DNA from: Bacillus spizizenii TU-B-10
GTDB taxonomy: Bacteria > Bacillota > Bacilli > Bacillales > Bacillaceae
NCBI RefSeq assembly: GCF_000227465.1
Contig: NC_016047.1
Location: 821,001 to 885,000 of the forward strand
DNA length: 64,000 nt
Reading direction: 5' to 3'
Part shown: positions 24,585-34,963 of the stretch, one piece after another
Position numbering within the stretch: position 1 is the first letter of the stretch
Layout of the letters: each line of letters starts with the position of its first letter
Program-made: the position numbers and the translations under genes
The notes under the pieces: model-generated
Database searches by the model: none
Told to the model about the DNA's origin: nothing
The model's input: only the letters and a program-made list of their open reading frames with translations

Positions 24585-26063
24585 TTACTTTTTGCGTTTT
24601 AACAGCTTTTCCATGACACCGAATAAACGGTAAGAGGCTTTTGCAGGACGTTTTGTGATCAAGCTTCCGATAATACCCGCAATCATACTCAGGAAAAATC
24701 CTGGAATCATTTCATAGATGCCTGTAGAGTCAGCTAAACCAGTTGTAATCCAAATTAATACTGTCGCAGCTCCCACAACCATGGCTGAAAGGGCGCCCCA
24801 TTCAGTCATCCGTTTCCAATACAGGCTCAGTAAAATGGCAGGCCCAAAAGCAGAACCGAATCCGGCCCACGCATAACCAACCAAATCAAGAATCGTGCTG
24901 CTTGGATTCAAGGACATGAGAATCGCAATGACCGCGATAATCAATACTGACAGCCGGCCGGTCATGACCAATTCTTTATCTGATGCTTCACGTCTGAAAA
25001 ATGTCCGGTATAAATCTTCTGTCATTGCGCTCGCTGTTACCAGAAGCTGAGAAGAGATCGAACTCATAATCGCTGCTAAAATAGCAGACAGCAAAAATCC
25101 CGTAATTAATGGATGGAACAATATTTTAGAAAAAATAATGAAAATCGTTTCAGGATCACTTACAGCAACTCCGAATTTATGTGCGTAAGCCACACCGACT
25201 AAACCCGTTACGGTTGAACCAAGAATGGAGATAATCATCCAGCTCATACCGATTCTGCGCGCAGGTTTTAAATCCTTGATATGCTTAATCGCCATAAAAC
25301 GGACGATGATATGAGGCTGGCCATAGTAGCCTAAGCCCCAGGCCAAATAAGAAATAATGCTAATGACGCTCGCGCCTTTAAAAATATCCAATAGCTTTGG
25401 GTCTACAGCTGTAATCTCATGTAAAGCAGGAGAAACGCCGCCCAGCTGGGTAAAAGCAACGATCGGCACAAGCACTAGTGCTGCAAACATGATCGCACCC
25501 TGTACAAAGTCAGTCAGACTGACAGCAAGGAAACCGCCAAACAGTGTATATAACACGACAACGCCTGCAGTCAGCAGGAGTCCAAGTGTATAATCGGCTC
25601 CAAAAGCAGATTCAAATAATCTTCCGCCTGATACCATACCTGAAGAAGTATACAGTGTGAAAAAGATCATAATGATTAAAGCTGATACAATTTTCAGCAC
25701 TGACGAAGAATGCTGGAATCGTTTATCAAAGAAATCGGGAATCGTAATCGCGTCATCCGCCGCTTCCGTATACGCTCTAAGACGCGGAGCCAAAAGAAGA
25801 TAGTTCGAATACGCGCCGATTGTCAAACCGAGTGCAAGCCATAGTGTCGACAAGCCTGTCGCAAACATTGCTCCTGGAATTCCCATCAGCATCCATCCGC
25901 TCATATCCGCCGCTCCGGCAGACAAAGCTGTGACAAACGGTCCGAGACCTCTTCCTCCAAGCATGTAATCGTTGATATCAGTTGTTTTCTTAAACGAGTA
26001 CCAGCCGATTAACAGCATGGCAGTAAAATAAATTCCTAACGATATAATAATTTCAATACTCAC
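24585..26063 (-). CDS. opuE: Osmoregulated sodium/proline symporter OpuE
   Basis: 492 residues, a sodium:solute symporter family (PutP-like) protein with about 13 hydrophobic segments. Family motifs include GGRGLGPFVTALSAGAADMSGWMLMG and the LeuT-like unwound region. OpuE takes up proline as an osmoprotectant. The start is the GTG at 26061-26063 after GAGAGGG; an ATG two bases upstream is out of frame. A candidate SigB promoter lies upstream, consistent with the known osmotic induction of opuE. Confidence 0.93.
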   Translation of the reverse strand: MSIEIIISLGIYFTAMLLIGWYSFKKTTDINDYMLGGRGLGPFVTALSAGAADMSGWMLMGIPGAMFATGLSTLWLALGLTIGAYSNYLLLAPRLRAYTEAADDAITIPDFFDKRFQHSSSVLKIVSALIIMIFFTLYTSSGMVSGGRLFESAFGADYTLGLLLTAGVVVLYTLFGGFLAVSLTDFVQGAIMFAALVLVPIVAFTQLGGVSPALHEITAVDPKLLDIFKGASVISIISYLAWGLGYYGQPHIIVRFMAIKHIKDLKPARRIGMSWMIISILGSTVTGLVGVAYAHKFGVAVSDPETIFIIFSKILFHPLITGFLLSAILAAIMSSISSQLLVTASAMTEDLYRTFFRREASDKELVMTGRLSVLIIAVIAILMSLNPSSTILDLVGYAWAGFGSAFGPAILLSLYWKRMTEWGALSAMVVGAATVLIWITTGLADSTGIYEMIPGFFLSMIAGIIGSLITKRPAKASYRLFGVMEKLLKRKK

Positions 26064-26198
26064 ATTTTACCCTCTCTTCATTTCTAATAATGTTGCATCA
26101 CCTCTCAAATTGATGGTGCCAGTTAAGCAGCCTGGCGCAAGTGCAAACCCTAAAGTCATTCATTTGCAGGTGCACTTGTTAACTTAACCTAACAAAGT

Positions 26199-26224
26199 AT
26201 TCCCGGCCATTCAAGCGATGAAAC
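26199..26224 (-). promoter_or_regulatory. Candidate SigB promoter of opuE
   Basis: On the minus strand GTTTCA (26224-26219) and GGGAAT (26204-26199) are 14 bases apart, close to the SigB consensus GTTT and GGGTAT. opuE is known to have a general-stress promoter. Start site about 130 bases from the coding start. Confidence 0.65.
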
Positions 26225-26403
26225 CTGAATCACCAGCTGAAAATACTATTGCAAACCTAGAAGGGAATAAAGAATGAAGCGTTTTCAAAAAATAATAAAA
26301 GTAAAAATATTCAGAAAAGTATTTCGTTTCTCCTTTGCCTCTTTTTAGTATAAAATATATAGGGTATTGTCTCGAAAACACAGGCCTGTCCCAAGGTGTT
26401 TTG

Positions 26404-26433
26404 TTGCTTTAGAGGGCTTGTTTTTGATATGAT
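26404..26433 (+). promoter_or_regulatory. Candidate SigA promoter of gatCAB
   Basis: TTGCTT (26404-26409) and TATGAT (26428-26433) with an 18-base spacer, about 45 bases ahead of gatC. Confidence 0.55.
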
Positions 26434-26477
26434 CAGTATTATATGACTTAACGGAGAAATATGTGGAGGTGGATCAT

Positions 26478-26768
26478 ATGTCACGAATTTCAATAGAAGA
26501 AGTAAAGCACGTTGCGCACCTTGCAAGACTTGCGATTACTGAAGAAGAAGCAAAAATGTTCACTGAACAGCTTGACAGCATCATTTCATTTGCCGAGGAG
26601 CTTAATGAGGTCAACACAGACAATGTGGAGCCTACAACTCACGTGCTGAAAATGAAAAATGTCATGAGAGAAGATGAAGCGGGTAAAGGTCTTCCGGTTG
26701 AGGACGTTATGAAAAATGCGCCTGACCATAAAGACGGCTATATTCGTGTGCCATCAATTTTGGACTAA
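26478..26768 (+). CDS. gatC: Asp/Glu-tRNA amidotransferase subunit C
   Basis: 96 residues from the ATG at 26478; the upstream GTG at 26463 overlaps the ribosome-binding site GGAGGTGG and was rejected. GatC wraps around the GatA-GatB interface and stabilises the complex. [21 protein letters not shown] and the C-terminal [10 protein letters not shown] are classic. First gene of the gatCAB operon. Confidence 0.97.
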
Positions 26769-26783
26769 AGGAGGGACACAAGA

Positions 26784-28241
26784 ATGTCATTATTTGATCA
26801 TAAAATCACAGAATTAAAACAGCTCATACATAAAAAAGAGATTAAGATTTCTGATCTGGTTGACGAATCTTATAAACGCATCCAAGCGGTTGATGATAAG
26901 GTACAAGCCTTTTTGGCATTAGATGAAGAAAGAGCGCGCGCGTACGCGAAGGAGCTTGACGAGGCGGTTGACGGCCGTTCTGAGCACGGTCTTCTTTTTG
27001 GTATGCCGATCGGCGTAAAAGATAATATCGTAACAAAAGGGCTGCGCACAACATGCTCCAGCAAAATTCTCGAAAACTTCGATCCGATCTACGATGCTAC
27101 TGTTGTTCAGCGCCTTCAAGACGCTGAAGCGGTCACAATCGGAAAATTGAACATGGACGAATTCGCCATGGGGTCATCTACCGAAAACTCAGCTTACAAG
27201 CTGACGAAAAACCCTTGGAACTTAGATACAGTTCCCGGCGGTTCAAGCGGCGGTTCAGCGGCTGCGGTTGCTGCGGGAGAAGTTCCGTTTTCTCTTGGAT
27301 CTGACACAGGCGGTTCCATCCGTCAGCCTGCATCTTTCTGCGGCGTAGTCGGATTAAAGCCTACATACGGACGTGTATCCCGTTACGGGCTCGTCGCATT
27401 TGCGTCTTCATTAGACCAAATCGGGCCGATTACTCGTACGGTTGAGGACAACGCATTCTTGCTTCAAGCGATTTCCGGCGTAGACAAAATGGACTCCACG
27501 AGTGCAAATGTGGACGTGCCTGATTTTCTTTCTTCATTAACTGGCGATATCAAAGGACTGAAAATCGCCGTTCCGAAAGAATACCTTGGTGAAGGTGTCG
27601 GCAAAGAAGCGAGAGAATCTGTACTTGCCGCGTTGAAAGTTCTTGAAGGCCTCGGCGCTACATGGGAAGAAGTGTCTCTTCCGCACAGCAAATACGCGCT
27701 TGCGACATATTACCTGCTGTCATCTTCTGAAGCGTCAGCCAACCTTGCACGCTTTGACGGCATCCGCTACGGCTACCGTACAGACAACGCGGACAACCTG
27801 ATCGACCTTTACAAGCAAACGCGCGCTGAAGGTTTCGGAAATGAAGTCAAACGCCGCATCATGCTCGGAACGTTCGCTTTAAGCTCAGGCTACTACGATG
27901 CGTACTACAAAAAAGCGCAAAAAGTGCGTACCTTGATTAAGAAAGACTTCGAAGACGTATTTGAGAAATATGATGTTATTGTCGGACCGACGACACCGAC
28001 ACCAGCATTTAAAATCGGTGAAAATACGAAAGATCCGCTTACAATGTACGCAAACGATATCTTAACGATTCCGGTCAACCTTGCCGGCGTACCGGGAATC
28101 AGTGTGCCATGCGGATTAGCAGACGGACTTCCGCTCGGCCTGCAAATCATCGGAAAACACTTTGATGAAAGCACTGTATACCGTGTTGCTCATGCTTTTG
28201 AACAAGCGACAGACCATCATAAAGCAAAACCTGAACTGTAA
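26784..28241 (+). CDS. gatA: Asp/Glu-tRNA amidotransferase subunit A
   Basis: 485 residues, an amidase-signature glutaminase. The Ser-cisSer-Lys triad is visible: Lys79 in MPIGVKDNI, Ser154 in [11 protein letters not shown] (acting with Ser178 in [10 protein letters not shown]). It frees ammonia from glutamine, which passes to GatB to convert Glu-tRNA(Gln) into Gln-tRNA(Gln), replacing a missing glutaminyl-tRNA synthetase. ATG after AAAGGAGGG, 15 bases downstream of gatC. Confidence 0.98.
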
Positions 28242-28254
28242 GGGGTGAAAAAAA

Positions 28255-29685
28255 TTGAACTTTGAAACGGTAATTGGACTTGAAGTCCACGTCGAGTTAA
28301 AAACAAAATCAAAAATTTTCTCAAGCTCTCCAACGCCATTCGGCGCGGAGGCGAATACGCAGACAAGCGTCATTGACCTCGGATACCCGGGCGTCCTGCC
28401 TGTTCTGAACAAAGAAGCCGTTGAATTTGCAATGAAAGCCGCTATGGCACTCAACTGTGAGATCGCAACGGATACGAAGTTTGACCGCAAAAACTATTTT
28501 TATCCGGACAACCCAAAAGCGTATCAGATTTCTCAATTTGATAAGCCAATCGGCGAAAACGGCTGGATCGAAATTGAAGTCGGCGGAAAAACAAAACGCA
28601 TCGGCATCACACGCCTTCACCTTGAAGAAGATGCCGGAAAACTGACGCATACAGGCGACGGCTATTCTCTTGTTGACTTCAACCGCCAGGGAACGCCGCT
28701 TGTTGAGATCGTATCAGAGCCGGATATCCGCACGCCGGAAGAAGCGTACGCGTATCTTGAAAAGCTGAAGTCCATCATCCAATATACTGGCGTTTCTGAC
28801 TGTAAAATGGAAGAAGGCTCACTTCGCTGTGACGCCAATATCTCTCTTCGTCCGATCGGCCAAGAGGAATTCGGCACAAAAACAGAATTGAAAAACTTGA
28901 ACTCCTTTGCGTTTGTTCAAAAAGGTCTTGAACACGAAGAAAAACGCCAGGAGCAGGTTCTTCTCTCCGGCGGCGTCATCCAGCAGGAAACACGCCGTTA
29001 CGACGAAGCAACGAAGAAAACCATTCTCATGCGTGTCAAAGAGGGATCTGACGACTACCGTTACTTCCCAGAGCCAGACCTTGTCGAGCTCTACATTGAT
29101 GACGAATGGAAGGAACGCGTAAAAGCAAGCATTCCTGAACTTCCGGATGAGCGCCGCAAGCGTTATATCGAAGAGCTTGGATTGCCTGCATATGACGCGA
29201 TGGTTCTGACGCTGACAAAAGAAATGGCTGATTTCTTCGAAGAAACCGTTCAAAAAGGCGCTGAAGCCAAACAAGCGTCCAACTGGCTGATGGGTGAAGT
29301 GTCAGCCTATCTGAATGCTGAGCAAAAAGAGCTTGCTGACGTTGCGCTGACACCTGAAGGCCTTGCCGGCATGATCAAATTGATTGAAAAAGGAACCATT
29401 TCTTCTAAGATCGCGAAGAAAGTGTTTAAGGAATTGATTGAAAAAGGCGGCGACGCTGAGAAGATTGTGAAAGAGAAAGGCCTCGTTCAGATTTCTGACG
29501 AAGGCGTGCTTCTGAAGCTTGTCACAGAGGCGCTTGACAACAATCCTCAATCAATCGAAGACTTTAAAAACGGGAAAGACCGTGCGATCGGATTCCTTGT
29601 CGGCCAGATTATGAAAGCGTCCAAAGGACAAGCCAACCCGCCGATGGTTAACAAAATCCTGCTTGAAGAAATTAAAAAACGCTAA
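28255..29685 (+). CDS. gatB: Asp/Glu-tRNA amidotransferase subunit B
   Basis: 476 residues, starting at TTG after AAGGGGTG. GatB phosphorylates and amidates the mischarged t[53 protein letters not shown] and [17 protein letters not shown] are family signatures. The C-terminal YqeY/tail region (about 330-476) binds tRNA. Closed by a strong terminator. Confidence 0.98.
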   Translation: MNFETVIGLEVHVELKTKSKIFSSSPTPFGAEANTQTSVIDLGYPGVLPVLNKEAVEFAMKAAMALNCEIATDTKFDRKNYFYPDNPKAYQISQFDKPIGENGWIEIEVGGKTKRIGITRLHLEEDAGKLTHTGDGYSLVDFNRQGTPLVEIVSEPDIRTPEEAYAYLEKLKSIIQYTGVSDCKMEEGSLRCDANISLRPIGQEEFGTKTELKNLNSFAFVQKGLEHEEKRQEQVLLSGGVIQQETRRYDEATKKTILMRVKEGSDDYRYFPEPDLVELYIDDEWKERVKASIPELPDERRKRYIEELGLPAYDAMVLTLTKEMADFFEETVQKGAEAKQASNWLMGEVSAYLNAEQKELADVALTPEGLAGMIKLIEKGTISSKIAKKVFKELIEKGGDAEKIVKEKGLVQISDEGVLLKLVTEALDNNPQSIEDFKNGKDRAIGFLVGQIMKASKGQANPPMVNKILLEEIKKR

Positions 29686-29686
29686 T

Positions 29687-29719
29687 AAAAAAAGCAGCCC
29701 GCAGAGGCTGCTTTTTTTA
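29687..29719. terminator. Terminator between gatB and yerO
   Basis: GCAGCC (29694-29699) and GGCTGC (29706-29711), extended by A and T tracts on either side, form a hairpin usable in both directions. Confidence 0.9.
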
Positions 29720-29722
29720 TGG

Positions 29723-30571
29723 TCAAATCGAGATGAAAACAGAGATCAGAGTCCGAAGCTTTTCAATTTCTTTGTCGGTGGTTCCGGTTAAATTGGACAG
29801 CATGCCTTTAATAATCGGCTTGCGCGGTTTATCCTGAGACAGTTCTTCCTCGATGACCTCCAGCGATACAGTGATATCCTCGGGAAGCGTGCTGTTTTCT
29901 TTCACTTTCTGAATGTCCTCAAGGAGCTGGTCTTTCCCCGCAGGCATCGGTCTGAAAATGTCTTTTGGCACAATTGGATTGAGGGTTGAACGGTTCAGTC
30001 CCTGTACGAGGTCATCCAGTCTCTCGATGATAAAGGCTGAGATTTCTTCTGCATTGATATTGAGCTCTCCGTTAAATACCATCACATTCATATAGGAATG
30101 CACAATGCCTCTTGCCATGATGGAGAGGTCCGCTACGTACCGCTCGATTCCTTCGCCATAAGACGTCAGCAAGGCGTTCCGGTACAGTTTATCCGTTTCC
30201 GCGGTTATGTTGTAAAAGTATTGCTTGATTTCTTGATTCTCCGGAATGATATTTTCATTAAGCAAAAGAACGATAAAATCTTTATGATCGCGAAAATCCT
30301 CAAACTGAGCGCCAATTTGTTTTTTTAGCACTTCCTTAGGCGGTTTTCCGGCGAGATCCTCTTCTATATTTTTCATTTTTTTCATAGACATACCGATGTA
30401 ATATTCACAGGCAGATAACAGCAGCGCTTCTTTCGATTTAAAGTGCAAATAAAAAGCGCCCTTCGAGATACCGCATTCACTAGCGATTTCCTGGATCGTC
30501 GTAGCTGCAAATCCTTTTTTCGCAAATAAATGAATGCTGGTTTTTATGATTCTCTCTTTTTTTTCATTCAT
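29723..30571 (-). CDS. yerO: TetR-family regulator YerO
   Basis: 282 residues from the ATG at 30569-30571. A longer frame reaches 30679, but this start has the AAGGGGAAG site and opens with the TetR helix-turn-helix: KKERIIKTSIHLFAKKGFAATTI, then ISKGAFYLHFKSKEALL. It is divergent from swrC, the arrangement of a local repressor and its efflux pump. The long C-terminal domain (about 70-282) would bind the inducer. Control of swrC is inferred from position and from operator-like repeats between the genes. Confidence 0.88.
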   Translation of the reverse strand: MNEKKERIIKTSIHLFAKKGFAATTIQEIASECGISKGAFYLHFKSKEALLLSACEYYIGMSMKKMKNIEEDLAGKPPKEVLKKQIGAQFEDFRDHKDFIVLLLNENIIPENQEIKQYFYNITAETDKLYRNALLTSYGEGIERYVADLSIMARGIVHSYMNVMVFNGELNINAEEISAFIIERLDDLVQGLNRSTLNPIVPKDIFRPMPAGKDQLLEDIQKVKENSTLPEDITVSLEVIEEELSQDKPRKPIIKGMLSNLTGTTDKEIEKLRTLISVFISI

Positions 30572-30625
30572 GACGTGCTTCCCCTTAATCCTTGAAAAAT
30601 TTAGTAAAATTTTCTGGTATATGAG

Positions 30626-30678
30626 TTGACGTTGTTGCGTTATAACGTTTAGTATTATATAGAATGACCAGTCAGTCA
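30626..30678 (+). promoter_or_regulatory. swrC promoter with operator-like repeats
   Basis: TTGACG (30626-30631) and TAGTAT (30650-30655) with an 18-base spacer form a SigA-like promoter. The spacer contains the perfect palindrome CGTTATAACG (30638-30647). TGACCAGTCAGTCA (30665-30678), an imperfect inverted repeat like many TetR operators, lies just past the -10. Either could bind YerO. Confidence 0.55.
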
Positions 30679-30702
30679 ATAAAAAATGTAATGGAGGATA
30701 TG

Positions 30703-33700
30703 ATGAATCACGTTATTAATTTCGTTCTGAAAAACAAATTCGCCGTATGGCTGATGACGATTATTGTAACAGCAGCCGGCTTGTATGCGGGTATGAATAT
30801 GAAGCAAGAATCCATTCCTGACGTGAACATGCCTTACTTGACGATCAGCACGACATATCCGGGCGCGACGCCTAGCCAAGTGGCTGATGAGGTGACCAAA
30901 CCGGTTGAACAAGCGGTGCAGAATTTGGACGGGGTCAGTGTCGTGACTTCGACGTCCTATGAAAACGCATCGTCTGTCATGATTGAATATGATTATGAGA
31001 AAGATATGGACAAAGCGAAAACAGAAGCGGCTGAAGCATTAGAAAACGTCAGCCTGCCTGATGACGCGAAGGATCCGGAAATTTCACGCTACAGCTTGAA
31101 CTCCTTCCCGATTCTGACGCTGAGCGTGTCCAGTGATAAAGACAATCTGCAAGAGCTGACGAAAAAAGTGGAGGACAGCCTCGTTCCTAAGCTTAAAGGC
31201 ATAGAAGGCGTTGCTTCCGTCCAAGTATCGGGCCAGCAGGTGGAAGAGGTTGAATTCTCTTTCAAAGAAGACAAACTGAAAGAATACGGCCTTGATGAAG
31301 ATACAGTCAAACAAGTGATTCAAGGTTCAGATGTGACAACTCCGCTTGGATTGTACACATTCGGAAATAAAGAAAAATCTGTCGTTGTAAGCGGCGATAT
31401 TGAAACAATAAAAGATTTGAAGAATATGAGAATCCCGATGGCATCTGCTTCAAGTGCAGGCAGCGGCGCAGCATCTCAAGCGGCGGCGCAGAGCGCACAA
31501 GCCGCAGCACAGGCGCAGCAAAGCGCAAGCACAGATGTGCCGACGGTTAAGCTTTCTGACATTGCGACAATGAAAGATGTGAAAAAAGCCGAATCTGTTT
31601 CACGCACAAATGGAAAAGACAGCATCGGCATCAACATTGTTAAAGCAAACGATGCGAATACAGTAGAGGTTGCCGACAATGTCAAAGATGAGCTGAAGCA
31701 GTTCAAAGAAGACCATAAAGGCTTCGACTACAGCGCAACACTCGATATGGCAGAGCCGATTACACAGTCAGTTGAAACGATGTTAAGCAAAGCCATTTTC
31801 GGTGCTATTTTTGCGATTGTGATTATTCTCTTATTCTTAAGAGATATCAAATCAACATTAATTTCGATTATTTCTATTCCATTATCATTGCTGATCGCAC
31901 TTCTTGTGCTGCAGCAGCTTGATATCACACTGAATATCATGACGCTCGGTGCCATGACCGTGGCCATTGGACGTGTGGTCGATGACTCTATCGTTGTGAT
32001 CGAGAACATTTACCGCCGCATGAGACTCAAAGATGAGCCGCTCCGCGGAAAAGCCTTGGTTCGAGAAGCGACGAAGGAAATGTTTAAACCGATCATGTCA
32101 TCGACGATCGTGACAATCGCGGTATTCCTGCCGCTCGCACTTGTAGGCGGACAAATCGGTGAATTGTTTATTCCATTTGCCTTAACGATTGTATTTGCGC
32201 TTGCCGCATCCCTGGTGATTTCGATCACGCTTGTGCCGATGCTCGCGCACAGCCTGTTCAAAAAATCATTAACGGGCGGGCAGGTCAAAGCGAAAGAACA
32301 TAAACCTGGCAGACTTGCAAACATCTATAAAAAAGTATTGAACTGGGCGCTGAGCCACAAATGGATCACGTCTATCATCGCCGTTCTGATGCTCCTTGGA
32401 AGCTTGTTCCTCGTGCCGTTAATCGGTGCCAGCTACCTGCCGTCCGAGGAAGAAAAAACGATGCAGCTCACATACAGCCCAGAACCGGGTGAAACGAAAA
32501 AAGAAGCCGAAGCTGAAGCTGAAAAAGCGGAAAAAATCCTGCTTGACCGCAAGCATGTGGATACGGTTCAGTATTCATTAGGCTCTGGCAGCCCGCTTGC
32601 CGGGGGAGATTCAAACGGTGCGTTATTCTATATCAAATATGAAAGCGACACGCCTGACTTTGATAAAGAAAAAGACAACGTGCTGAAGAAAATCCAAGAT
32701 CAGTCAAACCGCGGAGAATGGAAGTCGCAGGACTTCAGCTCTTCAGGCAATAACAATGAATTAACATACTATGTGTATGGCGATTCAGAAAATGACATTA
32801 AAGACACGGTCAAAGACATTGAAAAAGTCATGAAAGATGAAAAGGATCTGAAAAACGTAAGCTCAGGCCTTTCCAGCACATATGATGAGTACACTTTTGT
32901 CGCTGACCAAGAAAAATTAAGCAAACTCGGTTTAACTGCGTCTCAAATTTCTCAGGCCTTAATGACACAAACATCACAAGAACCGCTCACAACCGTGAAA
33001 AAAGACGGCAAAGAGCTTGATGTGAACATTAAGACAGAAAAAGACGAGTATAAGAGTGTGAAAGATTTAGAGAATAAAAAGATCACTTCTGCGACTGGCA
33101 AAGAAGTCAAAATCGGCGATGTCGCAAAAGTGAAAGAAGGATCAACATCTGATACTGTGTCAAAACGTGACGGAAAAGTCTATGCAGATGTCACAGGTGA
33201 GGTTACATCTGACAACGTTACAGCTGTATCAGCTGATGTCCAGAAGAAAATTGATAAGCTTGACATGCCTGATAACGTAACGATCGATACAGGCGGTGTT
33301 TCCGCAGATATCGCTGATTCCTTTACGAAGCTCGGTTTAGCGATGCTGGCAGCAATAGCGATCGTTTACCTTGTGCTCGTGATTACCTTCGGCGGGGCAC
33401 TAGCGCCATTTGCGATTCTGTTCTCATTGCCGTTCACAGTCATCGGTGCCCTGGTCGGACTTTATGTATCAGGTGAAACGATCAGTCTGAACGCAATGAT
33501 CGGTATGCTCATGCTGATTGGTATCGTTGTTACAAATGCCATTGTCTTAATTGACCGCGTGATTCATAAGGAAGCGGAAGGACTGTCTACGAGAGAAGCG
33601 CTCCTAGAAGCCGGCTCTACACGACTCCGTCCGATCCTGATGACAGCCATCGCGACAATCGGCGCCTTGATTCCGTTAGCGCTAGGTTTCGAAGGCGGAA

Positions 33701-33843
33701 GCCAGGTCATTTCAAAAGGACTCGGCGTCACGGTTATCGGCGGTTTGATCAGTTCAACGCTTCTGACACTCTTGATCGTGCCAATCGTATACGAAGTATT
33801 GGCGAAGTTCCGCAAGAAAAAACCGGGAACGGAAGAAGAGTAA
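30703..33843 (+). CDS. swrC: RND-family efflux pump SwrC
   Basis: 1046 residues. An AcrB-type RND transporter with TM1 near residue 10-30, two large extracytoplasmic loops, and two blocks of transmembrane helices (about 350-530 and 870-1030). GAMTVAIGRVVDDSIVVIENIYRR carries the proton-relay aspartates. SwrC exports surfactin and is needed for swarming. The start was set at 30703, five bases after GGAGG; an ATG just before it is spaced too close. An Ala/Gln/Ser-rich low-complexity stretch lies near residues 250-280. Terminator follows at once. Confidence 0.95.
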   Translation: MNHVINFVLKNKFAVWLMTIIVTAAGLYAGMNMKQESIPDVNMPYLTISTTYPGATPSQVADEVTKPVEQAVQNLDGVSVVTSTSYENASSVMIEYDYEKDMDKAKTEAAEALENVSLPDDAKDPEISRYSLNSFPILTLSVSSDKDNLQELTKKVEDSLVPKLKGIEGVASVQVSGQQVEEVEFSFKEDKLKEYGLDEDTVKQVIQGSDVTTPLGLYTFGNKEKSVVVSGDIETIKDLKNMRIPMASASSAGSGAASQAAAQSAQAAAQAQQSASTDVPTVKLSDIATMKDVKKAESVSRTNGKDSIGINIVKANDANTVEVADNVKDELKQFKEDHKGFDYSATLDMAEPITQSVETMLSKAIFGAIFAIVIILLFLRDIKSTLISIISIPLSLLIALLVLQQLDITLNIMTLGAMTVAIGRVVDDSIVVIENIYRRMRLKDEPLRGKALVREATKEMFKPIMSSTIVTIAVFLPLALVGGQIGELFIPFALTIVFALAASLVISITLVPMLAHSLFKKSLTGGQVKAKEHKPGRLANIYKKVLNWALSHKWITSIIAVLMLLGSLFLVPLIGASYLPSEEEKTMQLTYSPEPGETKKEAEAEAEKAEKILLDRKHVDTVQYSLGSGSPLAGGDSNGALFYIKYESDTPDFDKEKDNVLKKIQDQSNRGEWKSQDFSSSGNNNELTYYVYGDSENDIKDTVKDIEKVMKDEKDLKNVSSGLSSTYDEYTFVADQEKLSKLGLTASQISQALMTQTSQEPLTTVKKDGKELDVNIKTEKDEYKSVKDLENKKITSATGKEVKIGDVAKVKEGSTSDTVSKRDGKVYADVTGEVTSDNVTAVSADVQKKIDKLDMPDNVTIDTGGVSADIADSFTKLGLAMLAAIAIVYLVLVITFGGALAPFAILFSLPFTVIGALVGLYVSGETISLNAMIGMLMLIGIVVTNAIVLIDRVIHKEAEGLSTREALLEAGSTRLRPILMTAIATIGALIPLALGFEGGSQVISKGLGVTVIGGLISSTLLTLLIVPIVYEVLAKFRKKKPGTEEE

Positions 33844-33850
33844 AAAAACA

Positions 33851-33877
33851 AAAAGCCTCAGCTCTGCTGAGGCTTTT
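33851..33877. terminator. Terminator after swrC
   Basis: AAAAGCCTCAGC (33851-33862) and GCTGAGGCTTTT (33866-33877), a 12-bp perfect stem with a TCT loop. Confidence 0.92.
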
Positions 33878-33994
33878 GTGCGTTTTCACCTGTAAGATTA
33901 TGTACATTTTGTTGCGATTTTTTTAACTCATAGTATAATTAAAGGTTGTTAGTGTAAAAATGGATCGGATACTCTTAAGTAGGATGATGAGATA

Positions 33995-34906
33995 ATGAAA
34001 CGTGCACGCATAATATACAATCCGACTTCGGGACGGGAGATCTTTAAAAAGCATCTTGCCCAGGTCCTGCAAAAATTTGAACAAGCCGGCTATGAAACCT
34101 CCACCCATGCCACAACATGCGCAGGAGACGCAACGCACGCCGCCAAGGAAGCGGCATTGCGTGAGTTTGACTTAATCGTTGCAGCGGGCGGAGACGGAAC
34201 GATCAACGAGGTCGTCAACGGGCTTGCGCCTTTAGACAACCGTCCGACACTCGGTGTGATTCCTGTCGGTACAACGAATGATTTTGCGAGAGCGCTCAAT
34301 ATTCCGCGTGAGGATATTTTAAAAGCGGCAGATACGGTCATTAACGGCGTTGCCCGCCCGATTGATATCGGACAGGTGAACGGCCAGTATTTTATCAATA
34401 TTGCCGGAGGAGGCCGCCTGACGGAGCTGACGTACGACGTGCCAAGCAAACTCAAAACGATGCTCGGCCAGCTTGCTTATTACTTAAAAGGAATGGAAAT
34501 GCTGCCTTCACTTCGTCCGACAGAAGTCGAGATTGAATACGACGGCAAGCTGTTTCAAGGTGAAATCATGCTGTTTTTGGTCACGCTGACAAATTCCGTC
34601 GGCGGGTTCGAAAAACTCGCGCCGGACTCCAGCCTGAATGACGGCATGTTTGATTTGATGATACTAAAGAAAGCAAACCTTGCTGAATTTATCAGGGTCG
34701 CAACGATGGCACTCCGCGGCGAACACATCAACGACCAGCACATTATTTATACAAAAGCGAACCGCGTGAAAGTCAATGTATCAGAAAAGATGCAGCTGAA
34801 CCTGGACGGCGAGTACGGCGGCATGCTGCCGGGCGAATTCGTGAATCTGTACCGACACATTCACGTCGTCATGCCGAAGGAGAAAGCGGAACAGCTGGAT
34901 GACTAA
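33995..34906 (+). CDS. dgkB: Diacylglycerol kinase DgkB
   Basis: 303 residues, soluble DgkB of the DAGK/YegS fold. It phosphorylates diacylglycerol left by lipoteichoic acid synthesis, returning it to phospholipid. YNPTSGR at the N-terminus and AAGGDGTINEVVNGL (nucleotide-binding) plus VGTTNDFARAL are diagnostic. The stop codon lies in the hairpin that follows. Separated from swrC by a terminator and about 120 bases, so it has its own promoter. Confidence 0.95.
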   Translation: MKRARIIYNPTSGREIFKKHLAQVLQKFEQAGYETSTHATTCAGDATHAAKEAALREFDLIVAAGGDGTINEVVNGLAPLDNRPTLGVIPVGTTNDFARALNIPREDILKAADTVINGVARPIDIGQVNGQYFINIAGGGRLTELTYDVPSKLKTMLGQLAYYLKGMEMLPSLRPTEVEIEYDGKLFQGEIMLFLVTLTNSVGGFEKLAPDSSLNDGMFDLMILKKANLAEFIRVATMALRGEHINDQHIIYTKANRVKVNVSEKMQLNLDGEYGGMLPGEFVNLYRHIHVVMPKEKAEQLDD

Positions 34907-34934
34907 AAACTTGGCTTTAATAGGCCAAGTTTTT
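34905..34934 (+). terminator. Terminator between dgkB and rlmCD
   Basis: AAAAACTTGGC (34905-34915) pairs with GCCAAGTTTTT (34924-34934). The stem begins within the dgkB stop codon. Confidence 0.85.
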
Positions 34935-34963
34935 CTTTCGCTTAAAACAAGAGGTGAACATAT

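Larger units (their letters stand above)
26064..26477. other. opuE-gatC divergent intergenic region
   Basis: 414 bases without a gene. It holds the candidate SigB promoter of opuE and the candidate gatC promoter (both listed separately). Between them lie short inverted repeats (TGCACTTG at 26172-26179 against CAAGTGCA near 26139-26146, and CCAGTTAAG near GCAGCCTGGC). No open frame of convincing composition was seen. Confidence 0.6.
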
